This document shows positions 20,377 through 29,101 of a DNA stretch of 64,000 nucleotides, piece by piece (position 1 is the stretch's first letter; every line of letters begins with the position of its first letter). The notes beneath the pieces are model-generated. The model searched no databases. It was not told the origin of the DNA and saw only the letters and a program-made list of their open reading frames with translations. Both the position numbers and the translations under genes were made by a program. Source of the stretch: Deltaproteobacteria bacterium (GTDB lineage: Bacteria > Myxococcota > Myxococcia > Myxococcales > SZAS-1); the NCBI GenBank assembly GCA_018266075.1, contig JAFEBB010000014.1, positions 62,001 to 126,000 of the forward strand, written 5' to 3'.

Positions 20377-21693
20377 ATGGTCGCGCCCAAGAACGCCGGC
20401 AAGGACAAGGCTGCCGCCGTGGCGGCCGACCGCCTCCAGGCGGCCGAAGAGACCCAGAAGCAGCTCGAGGAGTACGAGGCCGAGGTCGCCGAGCTCAAGG
20501 CCAAGCACGACCAGTACTTCCTCGGCTTGGAGCGGCTCGAGCCCATCAAGGAGCGCGAGTCGCTCAAGAAGCGGCTCAACGCGCTGCGCACCAGCCACAT
20601 CCGCAACACCGGCCTCAAGTTCAAGGCCCAGAGCCTCTGGCAGAAGTTCCTCTCCTACGAGCGCATGTGGATGCGCATCGCCCGCGAGATCGAGGAGGGC
20701 ACGTACAGCCGCGATCTCTTCAAGGCGCGCATGCGCGGGGAGAAGCGCGCCAAGAAGGAAGAGAAGCGCGACCAGGCCGAGGCCCAGGAGAACAACGAGA
20801 TCAACGAGCAGGAGCTCCTCGCCGGCGGCGATCTGGAGAGCGCGCTGGCCGAGGCTGCGAGCTCCGTCGACAAGGCCAAGGCGCGCGAGCCCAAGACCGA
20901 TCCCCACCTGCAAGCAGCCAAGGCCGCCGAGCCCGAGCTGGTGCGTCCGCTCGGCAGCGACGAGCTCATCCGCCCCAAGAGCGCCGCGGTCGCGCCGCAG
21001 CCACCGCCGCCGCCGATCTCGAGCAAGGTCTCGGGCGCGTTCCCCAAGCTGCCGCCGCCCCCGCCGCCCGAGGCCGCGCCCAAGCCGGTCACGGACCCGC
21101 AGTCCGCGCGGCCGCCGCCGCCTCCTCCTCCGCCCTCGAGCAAGACGTCGGGCAGCTTTGGCAAGCTGCCGCCGCCTTCGTCGCCGCCTCCCGGCGCGCC
21201 GACCAAGACCACGGGGAGCTTCCCGAAGCTGGGCGCCACGCCGCCGCCTCCGCCGCCGCAGCCGGGCGGGCTGCCGTCGAGCAAGACCTCGGGCAGCTTC
21301 CCCAGGATGCCGCCTCCGCCGCCGGCGGAAGCGGGGGCCAAGCCGGTGTCGAACCCCGCCGCGGTGCGACCTGCGCCGCCTCCTCCGCCCGCTGCTGCGG
21401 GTGCGAAGACGGGCCCCGCGGTGGCGCGTCCGCCGCCTCCGCCGCCCGGCGCGCGCCCGGGTGGCGCAGGTGGCGCGCTCCCCGACGACAAGATGCGCGC
21501 CATCTACAACGCGTACATGGCGGCGAAGAAGCAGTGCAAGGAGTCCACGGACGGCATCACCTACGAGTCGGTCTCCAAGACCATCAACACGCAGATGCCG
21601 GAAGTGATGAAGCAGCACAACGCCAAGGCCGTCGACTTCAAGGTCGTGATCAAGAACGGCAAGGCGACGCTGAAGGCCGTGCCGCGCACGTAG
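20377..21693 (+). CDS. Proline-rich repeat protein with coiled-coil N-terminus (MXAN_5187-type C-terminus)
   Basis: 438 residues, cytosolic, no signal. Residues 1-160 are helical and charged (KQLEEYEAEVAELKAKHDQY), likely a coiled coil. The middle, about 200-355, is Pro/Ala-rich with four related blocks, S/T-K-T/V-S/T-G-S/A-F-x-K/R-L/M, each followed or preceded by runs of proline. The C-terminal 70 residues (DDKMRAIYNAYMAAKKQCK) form a compact conserved domain resembling what is called the MXAN_5187 C-terminal domain in myxobacteria (tentative). Function unknown; the build suggests a scaffold or adaptor. ATG 20377 chosen; a TTG at 20368 is possible. Confidence 0.7.
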   Translation: MVAPKNAGKDKAAAVAADRLQAAEETQKQLEEYEAEVAELKAKHDQYFLGLERLEPIKERESLKKRLNALRTSHIRNTGLKFKAQSLWQKFLSYERMWMRIAREIEEGTYSRDLFKARMRGEKRAKKEEKRDQAEAQENNEINEQELLAGGDLESALAEAASSVDKAKAREPKTDPHLQAAKAAEPELVRPLGSDELIRPKSAAVAPQPPPPPISSKVSGAFPKLPPPPPPEAAPKPVTDPQSARPPPPPPPPSSKTSGSFGKLPPPSSPPPGAPTKTTGSFPKLGATPPPPPPQPGGLPSSKTSGSFPRMPPPPPAEAGAKPVSNPAAVRPAPPPPPAAAGAKTGPAVARPPPPPPGARPGGAGGALPDDKMRAIYNAYMAAKKQCKESTDGITYESVSKTINTQMPEVMKQHNAKAVDFKVVIKNGKATLKAVPRT

Positions 21694-21735
21694 CCCGCGC
21701 GGCCTCTGGGCCCTCACTCGATTTGTGCGGAGCGC

Positions 21736-22107
21736 TCAGCGGTCTTCGTCGTCGAAGTCGGCTTCGTCTTCGTCGTCGTCGTCTTCATCGCCGTCGTCGT
21801 CATCGTCGTCGAGGTCTTCGTCCTCGTCCTCGTCGAGATCCTCGTCGGCGTCCTCGTCCTCGTCTTCATCCGCCTCGGCGCCCGGAAGCTCGTCGCTCTC
21901 GATGGCCAGCGACACCAGGAACTTCTTCGAGAGGTTGCCGGTCTGGGCAATCATCTCCGAGAGCGCGTTGGTGAAGTCGTCGGCGAGGTCCTGCGGCGCC
22001 TTGGCGTTGCAGTTGGGGCAGTGCAGCTTCTCCTCGCCGTCGATCAGCTCCTGGACGTCGAGCTCGAAGCTCCCCTCGCACTTCTGGCAGGTGAGGTCGA
22101 TGGTCAT
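21736..22107 (-). CDS. Zinc-ribbon protein with long Asp/Glu tail
   Basis: 123 residues. The N-terminus is a small zinc ribbon, LTCQKCEGSFELDV then LHCPNCNAKAPQDL (two CxxC pairs), like the FYDLN/MJ0042-type ribbons common at the start of delta-proteobacterial proteins. The last 50 residues are almost only Asp and Glu, encoded by GAC/GAG runs that read as GTC repeats on the plus strand (about 21740-21880). I prefer the ATG at 22107 (MTIDLTC) over an upstream one at 22128. Function unknown. Acidic tails can bind basic proteins or cations, but that is inference. Confidence 0.7.
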   Translation of the reverse strand: MTIDLTCQKCEGSFELDVQELIDGEEKLHCPNCNAKAPQDLADDFTNALSEMIAQTGNLSKKFLVSLAIESDELPGAEADEDEDEDADEDLDEDEDEDLDDDDDDGDEDDDDEDEADFDDEDR

Positions 22108-22195
22108 GGGTGTGCGGCCCTCCCGCAATCGGGCGTTGATTAGAGCCCGCCTTGCCGCCTGTCAACGAAAGCCGGCAGGCAACGGGTCTACCGGA

Positions 22196-22264
22196 GCCCG
22201 AAAACCCCGCCGGCCTTCCAGCCGCGCAAGCAGCGTCGCCGGGAGGTCGGGTTTTCGGGTGGGC
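22196..22264. repeat. Inverted repeat downstream of dnaJ
   Basis: Arms GCCCGAAAACCC (22196-22207) and GGGTTTTCGGGTGGGC (22249-22264) flank a GC-rich core. A second small hairpin lies at about 22154-22180. Its position just after the left-reading dnaJ stop suggests a transcript end or stability element, though there is no T-tract. Confidence 0.5.
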
Positions 22265-22265
22265 T

Positions 22266-23378
22266 TCAATCGTTCCCGAAGAGCTCTTTGACCTTGCTGA
22301 GGAACGAGCGGCTCTGGGGGTGGCTCTCCTCGCCGGAGAGCTGGGCGAACTTCTCGAGCAGCTCGCGCTGCTCCTTGGAGAGCGAGCTGGGCGTCTCGAC
22401 GACGACGCGCACGTGCTGGTCGCCGCGGCCGTAGCCGCCGAGCTGGGGCACGCCCTTGCCCTTGAGCCGCAGCACCGTCCCCGACTGCGTGCCCGCAGGG
22501 ATCTTGAGCTTCACCTTGCCGTCGAGGGTGGGCACGTCGAGCTGGGCGCCGAGCGCGGCCTGGACGAAGGAGATGGGCACCTCGCACCAGATGTCCGAGT
22601 CCTCGCGCGAGAAGATGGGGTGCTCGCGCACGTGCAGGGTGACGTAGAGGTCGCCGTTGGGGCCGCCGTTCTCGCCGGGCTCGCCCTCGCCGGTGAGCTT
22701 GAGCCGCGTGCCTGCGTCCACGCCGGGCGGGACCTTGACGGTGAGCGTGGTCTCGCTCTCGACGGCGCCGCGGCCCTTGCAGGTGGTGCACGGGTCGGTG
22801 ATCACCCGGCCGGAGCCGCCGCAGTGCGAGCACGGCCGGGCGATGGAGAAGAAGCCCTGGGTGAGGCGGATCTCGCCGGAGCCGCGGCACGTGGGGCACG
22901 TCTTCGGGGTGGAGCCGGGCTTGGCGCCCTGGCCGCTGCAGGCCTCGCAGCGCTTGGGCTTCTTGAGCGAGATCTGCGCGTCGCAGCCGAAGGCGGCCTC
23001 TTCGAAGCTCACCTCGAGGTTGAAGCGCAGGTCGGCGCCGCGGCCGCGCTGGCTGCGCCGCCGGCCCTGGCCGCCGAACATCTCGCCGAAGAGGTCGCCG
23101 AAGATGTCGTTGATCGACGCGCCGCCAAAGGGATTGCCGCCGAAGCCCTCGAACGGGTTCTTCGAGTGGCCGAACTGGTCGTAGCGCGCGCGCTTCTCCG
23201 GATCGGACAGGACCTCGTAGGCCTCGGAGGCCTCCTTGAACTTGTCTTCCGACTCTTTGTCGCCGGGGTTCTTGTCGGGATGGAACTTGAGGGCGAGCTT
23301 GCGGTACGCGCTCTTGAGCTCGGTGGGGTCGGCGTTCCGTTCGACGCCCAGGACCTCGTAGTAGTCGCGCTTGTCCAC
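22266..23378 (-). CDS. dnaJ: Chaperone protein DnaJ
   Basis: 370-residue type I Hsp40 co-chaperone stimulating DnaK. J domain at the N-terminus ([18 protein letters not shown]) with the HPD motif in [11 protein letters not shown] Gly/Phe-rich linker ([17 protein letters not shown]) follows, then four CxxCxGxG zinc repeats ([32 protein letters not shown]) and the C-terminal substrate-binding region. The GTG at 23378 is chosen since GGAG lies 6 nt upstream and the J domain begins at residue 3. dnaK and grpE are not nearby, so the partners are encoded elsewhere. Confidence 0.95.
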   Translation of the reverse strand: MDKRDYYEVLGVERNADPTELKSAYRKLALKFHPDKNPGDKESEDKFKEASEAYEVLSDPEKRARYDQFGHSKNPFEGFGGNPFGGASINDIFGDLFGEMFGGQGRRRSQRGRGADLRFNLEVSFEEAAFGCDAQISLKKPKRCEACSGQGAKPGSTPKTCPTCRGSGEIRLTQGFFSIARPCSHCGGSGRVITDPCTTCKGRGAVESETTLTVKVPPGVDAGTRLKLTGEGEPGENGGPNGDLYVTLHVREHPIFSREDSDIWCEVPISFVQAALGAQLDVPTLDGKVKLKIPAGTQSGTVLRLKGKGVPQLGGYGRGDQHVRVVVETPSSLSKEQRELLEKFAQLSGEESHPQSRSFLSKVKELFGND

Positions 23379-23524
23379 GCTTCGCTCCGCCTCGGCAGCC
23401 TTGGGAGCGCAACATAACGCAGGGTTTCGACTTGGCAATCGGCGTTCGGGAGGACGCGGACGAGGCCAGATCGAGGAGCTCTCGGGCGAAAGGCGAGCGG
23501 TGGAGCGGACGTGCAGCGGCGTGG

Positions 23525-24763
23525 CTAGCGAGCCAGCCGAATCCCGCTGAACTGAAACCGGGTCTCCGGAGGCCAGAAGTTGCGATACGTCGGACGCAGG
23601 TGCGTTCGCGGCGTGGCGCACGAGCCGCCGCGCAAAACAAATTGGTTACACATGAACTTGCCGTTGTACTCGCCGAGCGCGCCGTCCTCCGGTCGGTAGC
23701 CCGGGTAGGGCGCGAACGGCGAGGACGTCCACTCCCACACGTCGCCAAAGAGCGCCGCCGGCTCGCCCTCGCTCGACGGCCCCGGGTGCAGCCGGCCCGA
23801 CTCGAGCGTGTTCCCCGCAACCGCCGCGCCGGTGCTCGCCGTCTCCCACTCTTGCTCCGTGGGAAGCCGCGCGCCCGCCCAGCGCGCGAAGGCGAGCGCT
23901 TCGTAGAGGCTCACGTGGCACACTGGCTCGCTCGGGTCGACGGGCTTCATCCCGTTCAGCGTGAACACCTGCCAGCCGCCGTCGGCGCGCTCCCAGTAGA
24001 GCGGCGCCTCCCAGTTCTCGGCGCGCGCCAGCGCCCAGCCGTCGGAGAGCCAGAGCGCGGGTGTGTGGTAGCCGGCGTCGTCGATGAAGGCGCCGTAGTC
24101 GCGGTTGGTCACCGGCCGCGAGGCGATCGAGAACGCGGGCACGAAGGTCGGATGCCGCGGACCCTCGCAGTCGAACGAGAAGCCCGGACTCCCGTGCCCG
24201 ACACATCGCAGCGCCTCGGGAAAGCGCAGCCAGCGCTGCATCGGCGCCACGCCGAACGGATCGCGCCGCTCCTGGTACGCGGGCCGCAGCGGGTTCTGGA
24301 AGAAGGCGTGCTTGATGTCGGTGAGCAAGAGCTCCTGGTGCTGCTGCTCGTGGTGCAGGCCGAGCTCGAGCAGGCCCAGCGCGCGGGCGTCGAACCGGCC
24401 GATGAGCGCGCGCACGCCCGCGTCCACGTGCGCGCGATAGCGGTAGACCTCGTCCACCGTGGGCCGCGAGAGCAGCCCGCGCGCGTTCCGCGCGTGCCGC
24501 GGCCCGAGCGACTCGTAGTACGAGTTGAACAGGTACGCGAACTGCGGATGGAACGACCGCAGGCCAGCCGGCTGGAGCAGGAAGGTCTCGAAGAACCAGC
24601 TGGTGTGCGCCAGGTGCCACTTCGGCGGTGAGGCCGAGGTCATCGACTGCAGGCCGTAGTCGTCCGGCTCGAGCGGCTCGGCGAGCCTCTCCGTCGTGGC
24701 GCGCACCTCGCGGAAGCGCTCCAGCAGCGCCGTCGCCCGGATCTCCACGCCCGCCTCGAACAC
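23525..24763 (-). CDS. egtB: Ergothioneine biosynthesis protein EgtB (sulfoxide synthase)
   Basis: About 412-residue non-haem iron enzyme joining trimethylhistidine (hercynine) to gamma-glutamylcysteine or cysteine. N-terminal DinB-type helical domain with iron ligands H50 ([11 protein letters not shown]) and the HxxxHxE motif in [11 protein letters not shown]-terminal formylglycine-generating-enzyme-like domain ([49 protein letters not shown]). The frame is open back to 24856, into a heptamer repeat, so that start is unlikely; GTG 24763 or 24748 fits better. No EgtD methyltransferase is adjacent. Confidence 0.9.
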   Translation of the reverse strand: MFEAGVEIRATALLERFREVRATTERLAEPLEPDDYGLQSMTSASPPKWHLAHTSWFFETFLLQPAGLRSFHPQFAYLFNSYYESLGPRHARNARGLLSRPTVDEVYRYRAHVDAGVRALIGRFDARALGLLELGLHHEQQHQELLLTDIKHAFFQNPLRPAYQERRDPFGVAPMQRWLRFPEALRCVGHGSPGFSFDCEGPRHPTFVPAFSIASRPVTNRDYGAFIDDAGYHTPALWLSDGWALARAENWEAPLYWERADGGWQVFTLNGMKPVDPSEPVCHVSLYEALAFARWAGARLPTEQEWETASTGAAVAGNTLESGRLHPGPSSEGEPAALFGDVWEWTSSPFAPYPGYRPEDGALGEYNGKFMCNQFVLRGGSCATPRTHLRPTYRNFWPPETRFQFSGIRLAR

Positions 24764-24833
24764 GCCCGCGTCCACGAACCCCAATCTGGAGACGCCGCTG
24801 GCCGCGTGCAGGCCATGACCTGAGCAACTCCGG

Positions 24834-24869
24834 ACGAGCCACGGACCACGAGCCACGAGCCACGATTGG
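24834..24869. repeat. Heptamer tandem repeat (ACGAGCC)n ending ACGATTGG
   Basis: Four 7-bp units ACGAGCC, ACGGACC, ACGAGCC, ACGAGCC and then ACGATTGG, between egtB and the divergent plsC. The same unit type and the same ending occur at 59604-59633. Confidence 0.8.
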
Positions 24870-24872
24870 TTC

Positions 24873-24878
24873 TACAGT
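24873..24878 (+). promoter_or_regulatory. Candidate -10 box of a leaderless plsC mRNA
   Basis: TACAGT ends 8 nt before the ATG at 24887, directly after the heptamer repeat. No ribosome-binding site lies between, and no -35 is evident. Confidence 0.35.
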
Positions 24879-24886
24879 CGCGCGCC

Positions 24887-25675
24887 ATGTTCGCCGGGTT
24901 GCGCCTGCCGTTGAAGACCGCCGGGTTCCTCGGCTGGACGTTCTCGCTCTACGGCCTGCTCGAGGCGGAGTCGCTGTTCGCCGCGGCGCAGCGCCACGAG
25001 GAGCTGGTCAAGACCTGGCAAGGCCGCTACGGGCGCGGGCTCTTGAAGATCTGGGGCGTGGACGTCTCCCTGGGCGGCGAGGGGCTCCGGCCCGACGGCT
25101 GCTATCCAGGCACCGACGCGCGCGGCGTGGGTCGGCTCTTCGTGATGAACCACCGTGCGGCCTACGACATCTTCATCGCGCTCGCGCACCTGGAGGCGAC
25201 GATCGTCTCGCGCGCGGATCTCGCGGGCTGGCCGGTGATCGGCGTGGCCGCGCGTCGCGTGGGGACGCTCTTCGTGGACCGCCAGAGCAAGGCGAGCGGC
25301 GCCGCAGTCGTAAACGCGATGACCACGGCGCTCGCGCGCGGCCGCGGGGTGATGGTCTTTCCCGAGGGCACCACCTACGCGGGCGACGAGGTGCGGCCGT
25401 TTCATCCCGGCGGTTTTCACGCGGCGGTGCGCGCGGGCGCGGAGGTCGTGCCGCTGGGCATGGCCTACCAGCGCGCGGACGCGGCGTTCGGCGACGAAGA
25501 GTTCTCCACGCACATGAAGCGGCTCGCCCGGGAGAGAGTCCGCGTGGCGCTCGAGGCGGGCACGCCCATCCAGGCCGCAGGTCGGACGACCGACGAGGTC
25601 CGCGACGAGACCCACGCGCGCGTGCAGGAGCTGGTGAAGCGCGCGCGCGAGCACGTGGGGCCGATGGTGGAGTGA
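24887..25675 (+). CDS. 1-acyl-glycerol-3-phosphate acyltransferase family protein (PlsC-like)
   Basis: 262-residue membrane-associated acyltransferase of the LPLAT superfamily. The catalytic HxxxxD box is in MNHRAAYDIFIAL, and the substrate-binding FPEGTTYAG motif lies about 70 residues later. The N-terminus has a hydrophobic stretch (AGFLGWTFSLYGLLEAESLF). The probable reaction is transfer of an acyl chain to lysophosphatidic acid or a related lipid; paralogues can have other acceptors. Starts at the ATG 24887; convergent with the next gene, only 9 nt away. Confidence 0.88.
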   Translation: MFAGLRLPLKTAGFLGWTFSLYGLLEAESLFAAAQRHEELVKTWQGRYGRGLLKIWGVDVSLGGEGLRPDGCYPGTDARGVGRLFVMNHRAAYDIFIALAHLEATIVSRADLAGWPVIGVAARRVGTLFVDRQSKASGAAVVNAMTTALARGRGVMVFPEGTTYAGDEVRPFHPGGFHAAVRAGAEVVPLGMAYQRADAAFGDEEFSTHMKRLARERVRVALEAGTPIQAAGRTTDEVRDETHARVQELVKRAREHVGPMVE

Positions 25676-25684
25676 AGCGATCCG

Positions 25685-26239
25685 CTACTCTGAAATCGGG
25701 CAGCCAAGGCCAGCAAAGAACGCGAGCTGCGCATCCGGCAACGCGCGCACGATCACGCCGTTGAAGCCGGCCCACTGGCAGTAGTACGCGCGCATGGCCT
25801 CGTCGGGCTTGGCAGGGAGCGCTGCGAGCGCCGCCTGCGCCGCGGGCCCCTGGCCGTGGATCGCCTGCTCCTTCTCGTTGATCGGCCGGAAGCCCTGCGG
25901 CCCGAGGGCGTCGATCGTCTTCGAGAGCGACTCGACCTTCGGCGCGGCGCCTGGCGCGAACGTCGCTCGCGCGAAGGGCTTTGCGATCCGCTCAGCATCC
26001 GAGAGCCCGGGGTCCATTCCGACCGGATAGGCGAAGACCACCAGCGCCTTCGGAGCTGGCCACGCATCCGGCAGCCGGGGCGTGACTCGCATGCTCCAGA
26101 ACGGCGGCGCCCTGGACGTCGGCAGCGCCGCCCACGCGGGCGCGAAGAGCTTCTGCAGCGCCGCGTCGTCGGGGACGGTGACCATGGGGGCAGGCGCGAC
26201 GAGGACAATCAACAACGCCGCGATTCGAAGGTTCATCAC
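25685..26239 (-). CDS. Secreted hypothetical protein
   Basis: 184 residues with an N-terminal signal peptide (LRIAALLIVLVAPAPM). The mature part is soluble and Ala/Pro-rich, with no motif I recognise. Its ATG overlaps the stop of the DUF3089 hydrolase (ATGA), so the two are coupled and may act together. A single pair of cysteines (YYCQW, LGCPISE) could form a disulfide. Function unknown. Confidence 0.65.
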   Translation of the reverse strand: MMNLRIAALLIVLVAPAPMVTVPDDAALQKLFAPAWAALPTSRAPPFWSMRVTPRLPDAWPAPKALVVFAYPVGMDPGLSDAERIAKPFARATFAPGAAPKVESLSKTIDALGPQGFRPINEKEQAIHGQGPAAQAALAALPAKPDEAMRAYYCQWAGFNGVIVRALPDAQLAFFAGLGCPISE

Positions 26240-27294
26240 GGCTTGCTCGCCGCCGCAGGCGGATGCGCGGCCAGGAACGCGTTCGCGCGCGCGGCCGCGT
26301 TGGCGCGGATATTCATATAAAACAATTGATAATCGACCATGTGATAGTTCTCACCAGGCAGCGCGGGGATGCGGAAGCCGCTGTCGTCGACCTTGTCGAT
26401 GAAGAGCGCGCCGTTGTCGCAGCGCGCGCCGGTGAGCTTGGGAACCACGGCCAGCGGCTTGCCGTCGTGGGTCGCCCAGGCGCCGAGGTTGAGCGACTTG
26501 TCGGCCTTCTCCGCGCCCTTGGTCCACGAGAGCGGGTTGGTGCACACCAACGGCTTGCGCGCGTTGGGCTCGAGCTTGTCGCCGTAGCGCGCGAGCTCCT
26601 TGTTTCGGATGCGATCCGGATTTCCATCCGGGCCGAAGGTGCTCCAGGTGTTCACGCAGCCGGTGTCGGTGGGCGAGCCGCACACGCCGATGGTCTTCAG
26701 GTTCCGGGTGAACCAATCGGCCGGTATTCCATAGCCCACGATGTACGCGGCCACGAATCGATCGCGGAGCGGCGTGCCTTCGATCTTGTCTTGCAGGAGC
26801 CAGAGCGCGTAGCGCGAACCCTGGCTGTGGCTGGCAATGATGAAGGGCCGGCCGCCGTTGTCGTGTTGAATGTAATAGTCAAATGCGGCCTTCACGTCGG
26901 TATACGCGAGGTTCCACGCTTCCTGCGCCGCCGACTCCCGGCGCCAGGTGAACGTGGAGAGCGCCGCTTGCCGGTAGCGCGGCGCGAAGACCCGGCAGCA
27001 GCCGTTGAACGCGCTCGCCTGGTTGGCGATGGAACCGGAGTCGGTGCGGCCGTTGACCGCGGCATCGTCGATCGCCGCGTTGACGTCGGTTCCAAAGTAG
27101 CTCGTGGGGTGGATGAAGAAGACGTCCACCGGCGCCTTGTCCTGGTTCGTCGCCATGACGCCGGGCGGAACGGTGTCGGCCGAGTCCACCATCTGCGGCA
27201 GCGCGGCCCAGGACTCGGGCTTCGCGTAGTCGGGGGCGGCCGGCTTGCCGCCGAAGAGCGTCAGCGCGAGCGCAAGAAGTGTCGACGTGGTCAT
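26236..27294 (-). CDS. DUF3089 family alpha/beta hydrolase, secreted
   Basis: 352 residues with a short signal peptide (TSTLLALALTLFGGKPAA). Typical DUF3089 features: VDVFFIHPTSYFG, then FAPRYRQA and the nucleophile elbow HSQGSRYALWLL; the C-terminus ends in YHMVDYQLFYMNIR with a late His for the triad. Family members are predicted serine hydrolases or lysophospholipase-like enzymes of unknown substrate. ATG 27294 is preferred over upstream in-frame starts inside the CPBP gene; TAGAAT sits 7 nt before it. Confidence 0.85.
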   Translation of the reverse strand: MTTSTLLALALTLFGGKPAAPDYAKPESWAALPQMVDSADTVPPGVMATNQDKAPVDVFFIHPTSYFGTDVNAAIDDAAVNGRTDSGSIANQASAFNGCCRVFAPRYRQAALSTFTWRRESAAQEAWNLAYTDVKAAFDYYIQHDNGGRPFIIASHSQGSRYALWLLQDKIEGTPLRDRFVAAYIVGYGIPADWFTRNLKTIGVCGSPTDTGCVNTWSTFGPDGNPDRIRNKELARYGDKLEPNARKPLVCTNPLSWTKGAEKADKSLNLGAWATHDGKPLAVVPKLTGARCDNGALFIDKVDDSGFRIPALPGENYHMVDYQLFYMNIRANAAARANAFLAAHPPAAASKP

Positions 27295-27301
27295 GCCGCG
27301 A

Positions 27302-27307
27302 ATTCTA
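27302..27307 (-). promoter_or_regulatory. Candidate -10 box of a leaderless DUF3089 mRNA
   Basis: TAGAAT on the minus strand overlaps the CPBP-gene TAG stop and ends 7 nt before the DUF3089 ATG, with no ribosome-binding site between. The same hexamer precedes the hydrolase gene at 59658. Confidence 0.4.
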
Positions 27308-28237
27308 CGCCGTCGCGGCCGCCGCGGACGGCGTGCGCGGACGAAGCAGCAGCAGCAGACATCCCGCGCACACGAGCGCACCGACGATGGCGAAGACCAT
27401 CAACGCCGCGGGCTCGCTGAGGCTGGGGGCAGCCGTGCTCAGGGCGGCCACGTCGTCGATGGAATAGCGGTCGAGCAAGAAGCTCGCGCCGTTGTTCACC
27501 GCGTGCGCGAACATGGTGACGCGGATGCTGCCCGCGCGCTCGGCGATGACGCCCAGGTAGAGCCCCATCGCAAACGCGATCGGCGTGTGCGCCAGGTCGA
27601 GGTGCATGAGCCCGAAGCAGATGGCGGTCCCCAGAATGGCGGCGCGTCGCGACCAACGTCCGCCGAGCACCGACGCCATGTAGCCGCGGAAGAGCGTCTC
27701 CTCCGCGAAGCCCGCGCCGATCGTGCCGGAGACGAGGAGCACGCCAAAGGTCGCGGGCGCGCCGTGCGACGCCTCGTGAAAGACGGGCAGCGACACGGAC
27801 GGCAGTCCAATCAGCCGAACGATCGCGGAGGCGGCGTCGCCGGCGGCGAGCATGCCCACGGGCGCGACGAGGTACGCCCACGCGGGCAGCGCGCTCGGGC
27901 CGAGCCGCAGCCGCTCGGTGATCGACGGGCCGCTCATGTCCGCGGCGAACAGCGCCACGGCTGCGATGAGGAGCTCGTTGAGCGTGATGGTGATCGCGAC
28001 GGTGGGGCCGCGCGAGTAGAGCTCCATGAACCGTGTCTGAAACGCGGCGGGATCGCGACCCGCGATCTTCAAGATGTCGAAGTGGAACACCAGGAGGACG
28101 ACCCCCACGACCGCGCCCAGCGCAATCGTCGCTGCCATCGCCACACCGAACGCCATGAACGCGTGCCACGCCTCGGGCTTGCGCGGCTCGGGTGGGGCTT
28201 CGATCGCGGGCGCGGCCGCGGGCTCTGCGGGTGTCAC
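27305..28237 (-). CDS. CPBP (CAAX/Abi) family intramembrane metalloprotease
   Basis: 310-residue polytopic membrane protein with about eight helices. The three CPBP motifs are present: GFAEETLFRGYM (EExxxR), FGLMHLDLAH (FxxxH) and FAHAVNN (HxxxN). Family members are glutamate-type intramembrane proteases related to Rce1; the bacterial substrates are mostly unknown. GTG 28237 overlaps the stop of the SprT-like gene (GTGA), so the two are translationally coupled. The Pro/Ala/Glu-rich N-terminus is cytosolic. Confidence 0.88.
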   Translation of the reverse strand: MTPAEPAAAPAIEAPPEPRKPEAWHAFMAFGVAMAATIALGAVVGVVLLVFHFDILKIAGRDPAAFQTRFMELYSRGPTVAITITLNELLIAAVALFAADMSGPSITERLRLGPSALPAWAYLVAPVGMLAAGDAASAIVRLIGLPSVSLPVFHEASHGAPATFGVLLVSGTIGAGFAEETLFRGYMASVLGGRWSRRAAILGTAICFGLMHLDLAHTPIAFAMGLYLGVIAERAGSIRVTMFAHAVNNGASFLLDRYSIDDVAALSTAAPSLSEPAALMVFAIVGALVCAGCLLLLLRPRTPSAAAATA

Positions 28238-29016
28238 GCCGCCTCGCCGCTGCGGCGCGTGCCCAGGAGCAGATCCAGGTTCTTCTTCTCCCAGGCGATG
28301 GCGCGGGCGTACTCGGGGTACGCGCGCTCGCGCTTGCGGAAGTCGGCGCCGTGGTGCTGGCGCTTGCCGTCGCCGCAGTGCGCGGCCGGCACCGCCTGGT
28401 GGAGCATCTCGTGGAACACCACGAACTGGACGAAGTACGCGGGCACCTCCGGCCGATCGAGCGCGGGGTGGATGCGGATCACCCGCTCGTCGTGCAGGTA
28501 CACGCCCATGCGAATCGAGCGCTGGTTCCTCCGCGCGGTCACGCGGCCCCAGCCAATGCGCGCGTCGATCTGGCCGTCGAAGTGCTTGTCGTTGAGCGCG
28601 TCGTACATCGCCTGCAGGTCGTGGAAGAGCCCGCGCGTCTTGAGCGTGCCCGTGGGCCGCGGCGGACGAAGGCGGTGGCGCTGGTTGCGGATGTAGTCGT
28701 CGAGGACCGGGCCCGAGCCCTTCTTGCCCCGGCCGGCGTAGTCCGCGAGCGCCTCCACGATGTGCGCAGGCGCGTGCAGGAACATGTGGTGCACGCGCAG
28801 CGCGAGCGCGCCCGGGCGCCGGCGATAGGAGATGACCGTGCTCCGGTTGTCGGTGACGGCGAGCCGCACGTCCATGCCCAGGAGCCGCGAGAGCTTTCCG
28901 GCGAGCTTCTCCGCGTGCGCGCGCACCACGTCGGGGCGCAGCTTGTCCGGAGGCGGCGCGCTCGCGTCGCCCGCGAAGAGATCCAGCTGCGAGGTCTTGG
29001 CGGCTTCTGTGCTCAC
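28234..29016 (-). CDS. SprT-like zinc metallopeptidase domain protein
   Basis: 260 residues, soluble. The C-terminal half carries a zinc-protease site VVFHEMLHQ (HExxH) with a third His in the following HHGADFRKRE, the SprT/DUF45-like arrangement. The N-terminal half (residues about 20-130) is basic and includes VISYRRRPGALALRVHHMFL. SprT-like proteins in eukaryotes cleave DNA-protein crosslinks; for bacterial ones the role is unproven. It shares an operon with the CPBP protease. Confidence 0.8.
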   Translation of the reverse strand: MSTEAAKTSQLDLFAGDASAPPPDKLRPDVVRAHAEKLAGKLSRLLGMDVRLAVTDNRSTVISYRRRPGALALRVHHMFLHAPAHIVEALADYAGRGKKGSGPVLDDYIRNQRHRLRPPRPTGTLKTRGLFHDLQAMYDALNDKHFDGQIDARIGWGRVTARRNQRSIRMGVYLHDERVIRIHPALDRPEVPAYFVQFVVFHEMLHQAVPAAHCGDGKRQHHGADFRKRERAYPEYARAIAWEKKNLDLLLGTRRSGEAA

Positions 29017-29101
29017 GATGGGACGTTCGACTTTTCGTCCGCGATCCTAGCTTCTCGCTCCTGACCGGCAAAGGGTGCATCCTTCTCGCGGGAGGGCGCG
29101 G

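Noticed and set aside
24763..24856. Upstream start of egtB at 24856
   Set aside because: That stretch is encoded by the heptamer repeat and is not similar to EgtB N-termini; later GTG codons fit better.
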